A stretch of DNA of 64,000 bases, taken from Bedellia somnulentella (taxonomy: Eukaryota > Arthropoda > Insecta > Lepidoptera > Bedelliidae). The notes beneath the pieces were generated by a model. The model had not been told where the DNA came from. It saw only the letters and a list, made by a program, of their open reading frames with translations, and searched no databases. This document shows, in pieces, positions 1-10,508 of the stretch. The stretch spans positions 799,695 through 863,694 of the forward strand of contig OY755190.1 of the NCBI GenBank assembly GCA_963576735.1, written 5' to 3'. Numbering within the stretch: position 1 is the stretch's first letter; each line of letters opens with the position of its first letter. A program made the translations under genes and the position numbers.

Positions 1-92
1 CCCCGAAGGGGTAGGCAGAGGTACCAATAATTCTGAACTCACATGGCAGCGCCATCTAGTGTCCAGAGTTTTGCTTAGACAGTGTGTATTTA
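1..92 (-). repeat. SINE-B 3' end, cut by window edge
   Basis: The window opens inside a minus-strand SINE-B: the CCCCGAAGGGG stem of its 3' module is at the very start. It carries the subfamily block with CAGCGCCATCTAGTGTCCAG instead of the CACCAGGTGACAAAG block of most copies. Confidence 0.8.
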
Positions 93-159
93 ATAAAATA
101 TACATATATATAATTAATATATATGTTGAGCACTACCCCATTTCTTACTGTAGGTGTTT

Positions 160-404
160 GCTGTGTAGTGTCGGCTTAGAATAGCACTACCCCATTTCTT
201 CCGGTGGGAGCACGTAAGAGGTGACTAACGGTATTAGGGTTTTAAGGGATTTTTGGGCGATGCGGTTGGAGACCCATCACCAACAACCTTTACTTTTACC
301 ATCTTTTTCCCACTCACATTTCCAAAAGTGGCTGAGAAATTTCTAATTCCTTAGCTCTGGCTACCCCTTCTAGGGATCTATAGCCGTGAGTATATGTATG
401 TATT
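160..404 (+). repeat. SINE-A (A1), full length
   Basis: It runs from GCTGTGTAGTGTCGG to GCCGTGAGTATATGTATG. The B-box-like GGTTGGAGACCC lies in the middle. A 30-nt scrap of a second copy (127-157) sits directly upstream. Confidence 0.88.
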
Positions 405-841
405 TAACAAAACAAAATAGGGCAATTAATCCAAAACAGGGTCATCGACAAAATCGACCATTCCTTAGCAACTTTGGAAGTTGGAGAAGGCTTTTAAATG
501 AATAAGTGAGCAATGAAACTCCATCAAAATTATCCTCACCTATCTTTTAAACACTGAAAAAAAGAAGACCAGAAAATTTTCACTCCGAGATTATCTTCAT
601 CCTTCTTTCGATCATCGTATTCTTTGCATCCAAAACTAGAATGGAACCAGTTACTATTAATACAAACCATTTGGGGCCATCAATCATCAGAGGCAAGGTC
701 ATTTAAGTTTAAAACATTACATTATCATTTTATGTTAAAATGAATATTTTATACAAATAAGTACCCAAAACCATTTCAACTTTGACATTTGAAAAGTAAT
801 CGAACTTGCTACAAAACTACTTTTTGTTAAAGAATAGTAAG

Positions 842-850
842 TATAAAAAT
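842..850 (+). promoter_or_regulatory. possible TATA box of the first SDR gene
   Basis: TATAAAAAT lies about 80 nt before the ATG at 928. It would imply a 5' UTR of roughly 50 nt. In this AT-rich spacer such a match can arise by chance, so the call is weak. Confidence 0.3.
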
Positions 851-927
851 ATGCACTATTATTTAATCTAAGACACTCAAAATCTAGACATAATACACGA
901 TAGTTCTTAATCAAGAATATCGGCAAA

Positions 928-1704
928 ATGAATTTTGAAAACAAAGTGGTCCTTATTACTGGCGGAAGTTCTGGGATCGGTGCAGGAATCGCAGTTTCAT
1001 TCGCAAAACAAAAAGCCAATGTTGTAATAATCGGAAGAAACGAAACAAAACTGAATAATGTTGCTGTGGAGCTCCAAAAATATACCAAAAACGTTTTCAC
1101 CATCAAAGCTGATATCTCAAAAGAAAATGATGTAAAAGTTATAGTGGCCGAAACGATAAGAAGATTTCAAAGAATTGATGTACTTGTAAACAACGCTGGT
1201 ATATTCCGATACTGTAGTATTTTAGAGAAGAATGTTTTAGAAGCATATGATGAAGTAATGAATACTAATGTCAGAGCTGCAGTACAACTGGTTAATCTAT
1301 GTGTTCCATACCTAGTCCAAACGAAAGGAAATGTTATTAATATATCAAGCGTTGCCAGCACCATTTTGTTTGAATCGCCGTATTATATATCTTATTGTGT
1401 GTCTAAAGCAGCTTTAGATCATTTAACAAGAGCGTTGGCAGCTGAATTAGCACCAAAAGGAGTTAGAGTTAACGTTGTTAATCCAGGTCCGGTGAAAACA
1501 GATATTGCTGAAAATATCGGTTATAGTGCAGATGAAAGCAAAGTGTTCTTTGATAATCTCAAGAAGAATACGTTTCTAGATCGAGTCAGTGACCCAGAAG
1601 AAATTGGTGATTTAGTTGTATTTTTAGCCAGTGATAAAGCAAGAGGTATTACCGGTTCCTCATTTGTGTCTGATAATGGTATGGTTTTGAAAGGAAGAAT
1701 CTAA
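928..1704 (+). CDS. short-chain dehydrogenase/reductase (FabG-like), copy 1
   Basis: A complete intronless 258-residue classical SDR, the normal size for this family of cytosolic NAD(P)(H)-dependent oxidoreductases. The Rossmann fold is visible: the cofactor loop TGGSSGIG at residues 11-18, NNAG at 88-91, the structural Asn in MNTN near 114, catalytic Ser near 141, and the YxxxK pair Tyr156/Lys160. An Arg just after the second beta strand (residue 37) suggests NADP(H), which is family-level inference. The PGPVKTD segment at 186-192 follows, as in classical SDRs. The ATG is the first in frame and aligns with the start of the second gene. An ATTAAA at 1877-1882 could be the poly(A) signal. Best matches would probably be insect proteins labelled 3-oxoacyl-ACP reductase FabG-like. 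The substrate cannot be told from sequence, and a fatty-acid-synthesis role should not be assumed. Confidence 0.93.
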   Translation: MNFENKVVLITGGSSGIGAGIAVSFAKQKANVVIIGRNETKLNNVAVELQKYTKNVFTIKADISKENDVKVIVAETIRRFQRIDVLVNNAGIFRYCSILEKNVLEAYDEVMNTNVRAAVQLVNLCVPYLVQTKGNVINISSVASTILFESPYYISYCVSKAALDHLTRALAAELAPKGVRVNVVNPGPVKTDIAENIGYSADESKVFFDNLKKNTFLDRVSDPEEIGDLVVFLASDKARGITGSSFVSDNGMVLKGRI

Positions 1705-2064
1705 TTGTTATACAAACTGATTTGCTGTTTCTTAATGGTGAATGGGACTGGGAATAGAAATAATTCATTAAGACATACTGCTGGTTCAGTAAATACAATA
1801 AGCGTACCTTAGTTATGTTACATAATTATGATTTAAAGTGAATACTTTGAAATAACAAATTCATAAAAAATATATAATTAAATGTAACAAAATAATAATT
1901 TGTTCTGAAACTTAAATGTACAAATTAATTTTATAAATTGCTTTTCTACACAAATAACTGGATCCCCTGAGAAAAAAAACCTACTTAGAGAGGTGTAAAG
2001 AAAACTGTCCCACGGCATTAGAAAAGCAAAGCTTGATATAGCATCTAAGATATATACTACGTAT

Positions 2065-2444
2065 TGCTATGTATTGTCGGCTTAGAAGCGGCGATTAAAG
2101 GTTTTGGGGGCTTTTTAGGTGATTGTTGGGCGATGCTGTGTAGTGTCGGCTTAGAATAGCACTACCCCATTTCTTCCGGTGGGTGTACGTAAGGGGCGAC
2201 TAACGGTATTGGGGGCTTTTAAGGGATTTTTGGGCGATGCGGTTGATGACCCATCACCAACAACCTTTATTTTACCATCTTTTCCTAACACAACTTTACA
2301 TACATACATATACTCACGGCTATAAATCCTTAGAAGGGGTAGCCAGAGCTAAGGAATCAGAAATTCCTCAGCCACTTTTGGAAGTTGTGTGGGGAAAACT
2401 AGAAGAAATGGGGTAGTGCTATTCTAAGCCGACACTACACAGCA
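2065..2444. repeat. composite of three SINE-A pieces
   Basis: A partial + copy (2065-2134) stops at TTGGGCGAT and is followed at once by the head of a second + copy (2135-2296). That copy is cut after TTTTCC and joined to the TATG tail of a minus copy (2297-2444), which has an internal deletion. The first junction recurs near 42652. Confidence 0.82.
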
Positions 2445-2668
2445 AACCTTTAAAACCTTTTAAAGATTTATATATATATGTATATCCAGGGCAAAGGAGC
2501 AAGCCTTTTTTAATTTTTAATTTCTGATTCTCTGCCTCATTATTGAGTAACCTAACAATGAAGGTTACCTTAGTATAATTTCCCTCACCGCCAAATAAAA
2601 ATCACAAATGAGCTATTCATATTACTATAAAGAAAACATAGGAATTATTAATGCAGGGTATGAGCCTA

Positions 2669-2929
2669 GCTGTATAGTGTCGGCTTAGAAAAACACTACA
2701 CCATTCCTACCCGTGGGTGATCCTAAGAGGTGACTAAAGGTTTAGAGGCTTTGAGTGATTTTTGGGCGCTGCGGTTGGAGACCCATCACCAAAAAACATA
2801 ATTTTGCAAACTTTTCCCCGCTTAACTTCCAAAAGTGCTTGGGGAATTTTGATTCTGAAGCTCTGGCTACCCCTTTTAGTGATTTTTTATTCATAGCCGT
2901 GATTTGTGTTTGAACCCATGTATGTATGA
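2669..2929 (+). repeat. SINE-A (A2), diverged
   Basis: The A2 signature CCCGTGGGTGATC is present near the 5' end. The 3' end carries an insertion between GGATTTTTTATT and the ATAGCCGTGA motif. Confidence 0.82.
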
Positions 2930-3248
2930 GTACGATACAAACTCATGGCCGTATTCATAAACTTAGTTCAAATGATTAGGTATTAAATATTCCTATTGTC
3001 AATACTCTGCCGATCCCACAACTATTTGTAAGTGCTATATTTTACTCAGTCAAGCGAACAAGATAACATTCTACTATTATCTTGTTACCACTGATGAATC
3101 ATGACGAATATGTGTCTTACTTCCTTACACTACTGAGTATTGCTATCTTCTATCTCTGTTACACTTATCACTTGAAGATAGCGCTGAGTACCATTTTAGC
3201 AATTCACATGTTATCAAACTTGTATCGTGAAGTCGGTCGTTGACTTAA

Positions 3249-3254
3249 TCAGTG
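3249..3254 (+). promoter_or_regulatory. possible arthropod initiator of the second SDR gene
   Basis: TCAGTG matches the arthropod cap-site motif TCAGT and lies 84 nt before the ATG at 3338. Nothing else supports it. Confidence 0.22.
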
Positions 3255-3337
3255 TTCAATTAAAACTTGTTTCTGCGGCACAGCTGTCACAAGTATTCAT
3301 CATTATTACAAAAGAAATACTCGTGATCGAACTAAAA

Positions 3338-4120
3338 ATGAGTTTTGAAAACAAAGTGGTCCTTATTACTGGAGGAAGTTCTGGAATCGGCGCATCTGCA
3401 GCCATAGAATTTGCAAAACAAAAAGCCAATGTTATAATAGTCGCGAGAAATGTGGAGAAACTGCAAAAAGTAGCAGACAAATGCGGTGAAGTCGGTTCAA
3501 AAGCACATACAATAACAGCTGATATATCAAAAGAAGATGATGTTAAAAATGTTGTTGAAGAAACTATTAAGAAGTTCGGTAAATTGGATGTGTTAGTTAA
3601 TAACGCCGGCATTTCCAAATTCAGTGGTGTATTAGGAAAAGATATCCTCCAAGCCTACGATGCAACCATGAACACAAATATGCGTGCAATCATACAATTA
3701 ACTAATCTTTTTGCTCCATATTTGATAGAAACTAAAGGAAATATTGTTAACGTATCGAGTGTCGGTTCAAAGAGAATACCAGATTCACCTCTTCATCTTT
3801 CTTATTGCATTTCTAAGGCAGCTTTGGATCATTTCACAAAGTGTATTGCTGCTGAGTTAGCACCGAAAGGAGTAAGAGTAAATGTCGTAAACCCAGGTCC
3901 AGTCAAAACGGATATAGCAGAAAACAATGGATACGTTGGTCCTTTAGCTGAAGTATTTTGGCAGAAGATGAAAGAAGCCACTTCATTGAATAGAATTAGT
4001 GATCCTGAAGAAATTGCTGAGTTAATTCTGTATTTAGCAAGTGATAAGGCCAGAGGGATTACCGGAACGTCTGTTGTTACTGATAACGGAATGGTGTTGT
4101 TAGGCAGAACAAGTAGTTAG
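3338..4120 (+). CDS. short-chain dehydrogenase/reductase (FabG-like), copy 2
   Basis: A 260-residue tandem paralogue of the gene at 928 on the same strand, with 1.6 kb of SINE-A-rich spacer between them. It has the same landmarks: TGGSSGIG at 11-18, NNAG at 88-91, MNTN near 114, Ser141, Tyr156/Lys160 and PGPVKTDIAEN from 186. The open frame extends upstream to 3227 but without an ATG there. The first ATG, at 3338, aligns exactly with copy 1, so it is taken as the start. The C-terminus is two residues longer than copy 1. An ATTAAA at 4196-4201 is a likely poly(A) signal, and a SINE-A begins about 30 nt beyond it. Both active sites look intact, so both genes may be functional. The substrate-loop region (about 195-215) differs most, which could mean different substrates; that is inference. 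Confidence 0.94.
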   Translation: MSFENKVVLITGGSSGIGASAAIEFAKQKANVIIVARNVEKLQKVADKCGEVGSKAHTITADISKEDDVKNVVEETIKKFGKLDVLVNNAGISKFSGVLGKDILQAYDATMNTNMRAIIQLTNLFAPYLIETKGNIVNVSSVGSKRIPDSPLHLSYCISKAALDHFTKCIAAELAPKGVRVNVVNPGPVKTDIAENNGYVGPLAEVFWQKMKEATSLNRISDPEEIAELILYLASDKARGITGTSVVTDNGMVLLGRTSS

Positions 4121-4230
4121 TGAAAATGTATAAAGATAAAAACAATTTATTGATTGCCAATATAAGTTTATTCTACAAAGATAATGTCTTTTCCTATTAA
4201 AGATTAAAGCCCATATAACTTGGGGCAATG

Positions 4231-4530
4231 CGTTGTGTAGTGTTGGCTCAGAAACATACATACATATACTCACGGCCATAAATACCAAAAAGGGGTAGCC
4301 AGAGCTCCAGAGCTAGAAAACTCCTCAGGCACATTTGGAAGTTGATAAGAGACAAGATGGTTGAAAAAAGTATCGTTGGTGATGGGTCTCCAACCGCATC
4401 GCCCAAAAACCACTTAAAAAGCCCCATACCCTTAGTCGCCTCTTACGACACCCGTGGGTAGTAAGAGGAGTAACTACTCTGCCTAAGATTTTTTCTTGCC
4501 TTAGAAAGACACTACTTTACCTACTCTCAT
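4231..4530. repeat. SINE-A (A3, minus) inserted in an older + SINE-A
   Basis: The 5' start of a + copy (4231-4253) is interrupted by a minus A3 copy (about 4254-4489) whose tail faces left. Host sequence resembling GGCTTAGAAAGACACTAC resumes near 4498. GGCTCAGAAA before and GCCTTAGAAA after the insert look like a decayed TSD. Confidence 0.72.
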
Positions 4531-4717
4531 TAGTGCCAATTTAGAAGAAGAAATACGATATTTTCTATCTATAGGTATGGATAATTCTATAGGTATTTAA
4601 TTATTGTCTGTTACCAAAATACTTAGCGGGATGAGCAGTGGGTTCTAGTCCTTAACGAGTTTACACGTCCAAATCTGTTCTCAAGTCTTATGTGTAGTTA
4701 ATTTTGGTATTATTATT

Positions 4718-4961
4718 GCTGTGTAGTGTCGGCTTAGAATAGCACAACCCCATTTCTTCCGGTGGGAGTACGTAAGAGGCGACTAACGGTATTGGGGCTT
4801 TTAATTGATTTTTGGGCGATGCAGTTGGAGACCCATCACCAACAACCTTTGTTTCACCATCTTTTCCCCACGCAACTTCCAAAGGTGGCTGAGGAATGTC
4901 TCATTCCCTAGCTCTGGCTACCCCTTCAAGGGATTTATAGCCGTGAGTGTATGTATGTATT
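4718..4961 (+). repeat. SINE-A (A1), full length
   Basis: Complete head and TATG tail, close to the A1 consensus apart from a few substitutions such as AGCACAACCCC. Confidence 0.88.
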
Positions 4962-5122
4962 AGATGTAAGATTATTAACAGTGGGGATTCCAAATCGTGA
5001 AGAATTCAACAAAACTGACTTATACTAAGTAATGTGTAAAACAAACACACTCACTTACATAATAAAACTAGTAACCTAGTAATTCAAAACATTTGTACCC
5101 AGACCTATAGAATATGTCAATA

Positions 5123-5366
5123 GCTGTGGAGTGTCGGCTTAGAATATCACTACCTCATTTCTTCCGGTGGGTATACGTAAGAGGCGACTAATGGACTTGG
5201 GGCTTTTAGGGCGATGCGGTTGGATACCCATCACCAACAACCTTTATTCTACCATCTTTTCCCCACTCAACTTCCAAAAGTGGCTGAGGAATTTCCAATT
5301 TCTCAGCTCTGGCTACCCCTTTTAGGGATTTACAGCCGTGAGTATATGTATGTATGTATGTATGTA
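5123..5366 (+). repeat. SINE-A (A1) with small internal deletion
   Basis: The consensus stretch TTAAGGGATTTTT is missing before GGGCGATGCGG. The tail has five TATG units. Confidence 0.86.
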
Positions 5367-6158
5367 CCTATAGAATAAACTATTTAAGCCTAATCTACTT
5401 CTTGGTATATTAGGAAAAAAGATGCAGAAATTAAGGAACGTTGATGAGACCTATGAATTAACATCAAGCTTTAGGAGCCACACGACACAGGGAGAGACGG
5501 ATTAATGATATTCCAAACTGTTACTATTAATTACCGTAAGCCATCGAGTGAGTAAAATCTTCAAAGGCGAAACCTCCATTACTATATTCATCTTATTGGC
5601 TAAGACTAATGAGACATTAAATAACACAAAATAATAATACCTTCCTTCGAAATTCATAAAAGAATTAATCCTTACATGCAAAGATATAATCTACCTCAAA
5701 ATCCTCCACCCTACCCGTACCTCATACTTAAACTGAAATTATTCTAAAAACATGAAAACGTCTCTCTCTTTTAGTTTTGATGAAAAAGAAAGAGATAGAT
5801 GTTAAATGCAACCACATTTGTAATAATAATTCAGTTGCGACGCTGAAACCTGAAAGTCGCCTATAAATTTATGATGAGGTATCTTTTGATCGTACTACCT
5901 ACCCCCCTTAGGGCCAGAGGGGTAGTTATATTGAAAATTTTGTGTGTGCAAACACTACACCGCATGCTCCGAATATTTTTCGGTGCAATTATATTCGGTG
6001 GCAGCGATGCGTTTTTGTTTTCGAACTTTTGTATGAAGCTTCGGCAATATTGCGATATTGCTACAGTTTTCAGCAACTTTTGATTGGAGCTTTTATTGAC
6101 TTTGGTTTCTGAGTTTGTTTAGACTTCTGTATTTTTAATTTTCAGTTTCAAGATGTTG
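5367..6158. other. AT-rich spacer, no feature
   Basis: Unique-looking spacer with short overlapping frames on both strands at 5861-6083. They show no recognisable domain and no codon signal that I trust. Confidence 0.5.
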
Positions 6159-6268
6159 CACATAGGAGTATTAGACATAAATATCCGGTTAAAAGTCAAA
6201 ATCACAATCTGATTGTAATGACACTTAGATAGACACTGACGGATTTTTTAGTCTAATACTCCTATGTG
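6159..6268. mobile_element. 110-bp MITE with 18-bp terminal inverted repeats
   Basis: The termini CACATAGGAGTATTAGAC (6159-6176) and its exact complement (6251-6268) face each other. The five bases TGTTG occur on both sides (6154-6158, 6269-6273) as a TSD. A 5-bp TSD with a CACA terminus would suit Transib-like transposition, but that assignment is tentative. There is no coding capacity. Confidence 0.82.
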
Positions 6269-6360
6269 TGTTGTTACTAATATTATAAATGTAAATGCCA
6301 GTTTGATTTTTACCTTACAATTCTGACTGTGTGAAAAGGATTAACTTTATATTGGAATGA

Positions 6361-6470
6361 TCTGTGTAGTGTTAGCTTAGAATATCAATACTTCCCTCAT
6401 ATGTTGCCCTAAGTACCGTTAAGCGACTAAGAGTGTGGCACTTTATAATTGACTGTTTGCCAAAATAGAG
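6361..6470 (+). repeat. SINE-A, badly decayed 5' half
   Basis: TGTGTAGTGTTAGCTTAGAA is recognisable, then similarity fades. Old copy. Confidence 0.5.
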
Positions 6471-6479
6471 ATAATAATT

Positions 6480-7260
6480 ATTTGGCACTTGCTTTAAATC
6501 CAGGCGAATTAAGTTCATTAATAAAACTGTCCTATCGTTTTAAAATTAATTAATAACTTAACGGTAAATTTTACTTTTATTTCATCAAGAATTCAAACCT
6601 TTTATTGACCCAATTCATAATTGGATATCATTTTGATTAAACCGTATTTCTTGCAAAGTTTGCGGTCAATTTCAGAATAGATTTTTTTTTCTATAGCTAT
6701 ACCGAAATCATAAACACTTCAGTAACTCGATGACTTCTTATCACTTTAATCGTATCAGAATGATAATAATTCATTATCACTAATACAAGCAAAATAAATA
6801 CTAAACTTTCCATCAGTCCACATCAAAATATTTGGAATAACGTGCACGAGCGAAAAAAAAACAAATCCAGGCTTCCATTAGTATATTCCCTAGCTTAATG
6901 CCTTCGTTTCAAGTGGGGCATATTAAAAATTCCGAGTGCACAAAGAAAAATATCACTGACATGAGTCAGAGTAGCAACGAAAAGAAAAACTATTTAACCT
7001 GACGCGTAAAACTTGCGATGAGACTGAAGCTTTCCTGACTCACCCTGTTTATTGAAATTGCTACATTTTTTCAGTATCAAGTTGGTGGGAATGGAGTACG
7101 CTGAGTCGATAGTTCAATCTTGTTTCGCATTGTAAAATAATAATAATCAATACATGCATACTTAAACGCACAGCCACTTTTGAAACATGAATATGGAAAT
7201 TATTGTAAAAAAATGGATGGTTGGTTAAAGGTGGAGATCCTCGCAATTAAATATGATTTG
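6480..7260. other. AT-rich spacer, no feature
   Basis: No gene, tRNA or repeat family recognised in this stretch. Confidence 0.5.
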
Positions 7261-7261
7261 A

Positions 7262-7530
7262 TTAGCTGACCCGACAGACTTCGTACTGTAAATTTACTTA
7301 TGCCAAACTTTAGAGGCTTTTTCCAGTACTCTGGGTTCAATCAGGCTGGAATATTATTGGTTACATTTTTTCGGGATAAAAAGTATCCTATGTTACAATT
7401 TGGGTCATTATCTACGAGTAGCGTTCTGCTTAATTTCATTCTTATACATTCTGTAATTGAGGAGCCTTTTTACCTCAAACACAAAAACATCCTAACATCT
7501 AAACTTTCACATTTATAATAGGATTTATTT
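7262..7530 (+). repeat. dispersed repeat, also at 33265-33497
   Basis: It shares ordered blocks with the second copy: CTGACCCGACAGA, TTTTTCGGGATAAAAAGTAT, TTGAGGAGCCTTTT and AAACTTTCACATT. The 72-residue frame inside is an accident of the repeat. The type is uncertain; a common lepidopteran non-autonomous element, possibly Helitron-like, is one option. Confidence 0.68.
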
Positions 7531-7726
7531 ATATAGGATTTATAAGCACAAAAATGACTGAATTACCGTTTGAAAATATTCCTGTAAGATTACGTAGTCG
7601 GGAGACTCATGTGAGAAGAATAAAAATGTGAAAGAAGCAAGGGAAATTAGTAAGGATCACCCTGAGTCCCATTAGATAGTCACTGTCCATTCCAACGAAG
7701 AGTCGATAGTTCATGCTAGTAATTAT

Positions 7727-8096
7727 AACATAACATAACATAACATAAACGTTCACGCCGAATATCCCCGAAGGGGTTGGCAGAGGTACTAATACTTCTG
7801 AACATCACGTGACTTTGTCACCTGGTTTTCAGAGTACCCACGTTTTGCATGGACAGTGTACTCACGTGATAGGGGGCAGGCCTATCGCCGTTTTGTACGA
7901 ATACACTGTCACATGACTAAGTACAACTCAGCCATGTGGGTTTCCTCACGATGTTTTCCCTCACCGTTAACAACCATGATGAATTAACCACACATATGTC
8001 TTTAGAAAAGACAAATTGGTGTAGGCCCGACCCAGGATTTGAACACTAGTCGTTTGCACGATAACCGAGTGTTCTACCCACTGGGCTATCACGGTT
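7727..8096 (-). repeat. SINE-B, full length with 12-bp TSD
   Basis: TSD GCTAGTAATTAT at 7715-7726 and 8097-8108, exact. The tRNA-like head is at the right end: A box near TAGCCCAGTGGGTAG and B box near GTGTTCAAATCC, read on the minus strand. The (TTATG)n tail is at the left. Confidence 0.95.
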
Positions 8097-8425
8097 GCTA
8101 GTAATTATGTTATATATCTTTCTCGTCCCCAAATCATTCTCCATCATAAACAGGCAGAAGCATCATACAAGAATAACCCAAGCACTAGGAGATTCGGTAA
8201 CAGACAGACTACAAAAAACAAATCGTATGAACCGACGTCAGTAGCCTCCCGCGAGACTGAAGGATTAGACTACAACCTGACAGCCTTCTAGGAATTGGTA
8301 TGAGCTCACGAACAACGAAGGCTGTGTGTCAATTAGTGGTTGATAGAGATATTCTAATTTTTGGATATAAGATAAGGAGGTACGTAGGATATAAGGTGAT
8401 TAAGTGAATTATTCTATGATTAGTA

Positions 8426-8634
8426 GTTCTTCCGATGGGTGTACGTAAGAGGCAACTAACGGTATTAGGGCTTTTAAGGGATTTTTGGGCGATGCGGTTG
8501 GAGACCCATCACCAACAACCTTTATTGTACCATCTTTTCCCCACTAAACTTTCCAAAAGTAACTGAGGAATTTCTGATTCCTTAGCTCTGGCTACCCCAT
8601 CTAGGGATTTATAGCCGTGAGTATATGTATGTAT
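8426..8634 (+). repeat. SINE-A (A1), 5'-truncated
   Basis: It begins at TTCTTCCGATGGG and lacks the first ~35 nt. TAGTTCTT at 8424-8431 and 8635-8642 is a probable TSD that overlaps the element's own TTCTT at the truncation point. Confidence 0.85.
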
Positions 8635-8857
8635 TAGTTCTTTCAAAAGTGTAGGCTCGTGTAAGTTGTAATCGATAGTAGCTTACTTATTCGATGGGTA
8701 ATAATGGTCTGAATATAAGTACGAATTTCCCCCGACCGACTTCCAAACGTAGCCTCGTTTTTTGTCAAAGAAGACTTTGGTTAAAGCTTTTTTGGTTTAA
8801 AGCTGTGTATATAGGTAGGTAGGTATAAGTTAATTCCAGCTCAAAACTCAACTCAAC

Positions 8858-8985
8858 AAACGTCCACACTATATGTCTCCAAAGGGGTAGCAGAAGTACT
8901 AATTCCTCTGAACATCACGTAAAATAATGTCACCTGATGTTCAGAGCCCCAACGCTTCGAAAGTGTTAGGTCTATCAGTGTTTTT
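8858..8985 (-). repeat. SINE-B, decayed 3' part
   Basis: CCAAAGGGGTAGCAGAAGTA and the following CTGAACATCACGT block mark the 3' module and the hairpin region. The head is missing. Confidence 0.68.
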
Positions 8986-9066
8986 TTAATACATTGTCTT
9001 ATGATGATTATACAAGAAGAAATGATGATGTTAAGTTATAGTGCGTATAAATTTATAATTATTTAA

Positions 9067-9311
9067 ATACATACATACATATACTCACGGCTATAAATCC
9101 CTTAACGGGGTAACCAAAGCTTTGGAATGAAAAATTCCTCAGCCACTTTTGGAAGTTGATTGGGAAAAGATGGTTATAATAAATGTTTTTGGTGACGGGT
9201 CTCCAACCACATCGCCCAAAAATCACTTAATAAGCCCCTGTACCCTTAGTTGCCTGTTACGATCACCCACGGGTAGAAATGGGGTAGTGGTATTCTAAGA
9301 CGACACTACAC
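9067..9311 (-). repeat. SINE-A (A2), full length
   Basis: It carries the A2 markers: CCCTTAACGGGG in the 3' module, GTGACGGGTCTCC, and the CGATCACCCACGGG block near the head. Confidence 0.87.
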
Positions 9312-9885
9312 TTATCTTAAAAAATTTAAGAATATTTGTGTTATTCCAAGCTACAACACAGCTATTTGATTAACAGACATCTAAATAAGAACACAATCCC
9401 ATATATTCGTACGTCGCATATTTACATGTGTTCAATTATTAACAATCTTTCCCCGTCAAAGTTTTACAAACTTAAAACATCGCAAAATTTTTCTCAATTT
9501 TCAACCCTATTTCAACAGTATAGGGGTTGTGTAAATGCATTATTAACGTTGTCGATCTTCTTCTGATCCCCACAAAATGTTTTAAAGAACGTATTTCGGC
9601 AAAGATGTAATATTCTAGAGCAGCAACAATGATATTTTCCAAAAAAACATATTAAGGGAATTAATACAAAAGAATACTCTAAATCTTAATGTTAATTTTG
9701 TAAATGTCAGTAAGTTTTCTTCTTTCAGTTATCAGAATGATTTTCATCTTATTATTACGATGCTTATTTTGCAGTATAAATAACATTGCGCATAAAATAT
9801 GTTTATTTAGAAGGACTCTTGCAGTAGAAAGACTATTTTGCATTAAATAAACTAAATTGCTTCTTTTTTTCTCATATTATTTATT

Positions 9886-10030
9886 TATTTATTTATTTGG
9901 CACACAAACAGTATTATGACATAGCATTGGTATACAAAATTTAAAAAATAATACAAATTCGGACATAATACCAAAAAACTGTGTACACAGCATGATATTA
10001 AATAATCAGTTGAGATGACAACTTAAGAAA
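9886..10030 (-). mobile_element. LINE 3' end with (AAAT)n tail
   Basis: A TTTA repeat is followed by TTGGCACACAAACAG, which reads on the minus strand as a LINE 3' terminus with an AAATAAAT tail. The same terminus occurs on the + strand at 37625-37676. Confidence 0.6.
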
Positions 10031-10376
10031 TATATTATATATAGGTATAGTTATATATTTTTTTTTATTTTATTATTATTATTATTATTATTATTCATTA
10101 ATTTACTAACATTAATTTAACTTACAAATAAAATGAAGACTATTTACAAAGGAAAAGGGAAAGGGGCTAGATTTTAACATAATAATCCCTTATAATATAA
10201 TTTTATTATTATCCCTATTATCCCTTATAATATAATTTTAGTTGGCAAGAATTATATCATATAGATATTTGTATAAAAATAAAAATAAAAACATCTTATC
10301 TCTGATAAAGCACGAAGTGACTGCAACTGCAACAATAAATTTAAGATCAAATAAATAAATTATCCTCATTGATTAA

Positions 10377-10505
10377 GGCCCGATTTCTGAATTGAGTATT
10401 CAAGCTAAGAACGACTTAAGTATCGTTTTGTTTCATTCAGTTGTTAAGATTTCGAACGATACTTAAGTTGTTCTCAGCTGGAATACTGAATCCAGAAATC
10501 GGGCG
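10377..10505. mobile_element. 129-bp hairpin MITE with TAA TSD, copy 1
   Basis: The arms are almost fully self-complementary: GCCCGATTTCTGAATTGAG at the left, its near complement at the right, and a short central loop. TAA at 10374-10376 and 10506-10508 is the TSD. A 3-bp TAA duplication points to PIF/Harbinger mobilisation (inference). The second copy is at 54281-54418. Confidence 0.87.
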
Positions 10506-10508
10506 TAA

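Noticed and set aside
160..404. SINE-A derived from 5S rRNA
   Set aside because: GTCGGCTTAGAATAGCAC and GGTTGGAGACC faintly recall 5S internal promoter boxes, but the spacing and remaining sequence do not match; origin left open.
2135..2444. Twin-primed SINE like the one at 50133
   Set aside because: Here the inverted 5' part lies beyond the tail of the minus copy and no single TSD encloses both, so nesting or fusion is likelier.
3227..3337. 37-residue N-terminal extension of the second SDR
   Set aside because: There is no ATG at 3227, the segment is absent from the paralogue, and the ATG at 3338 aligns exactly with the start of copy 1.
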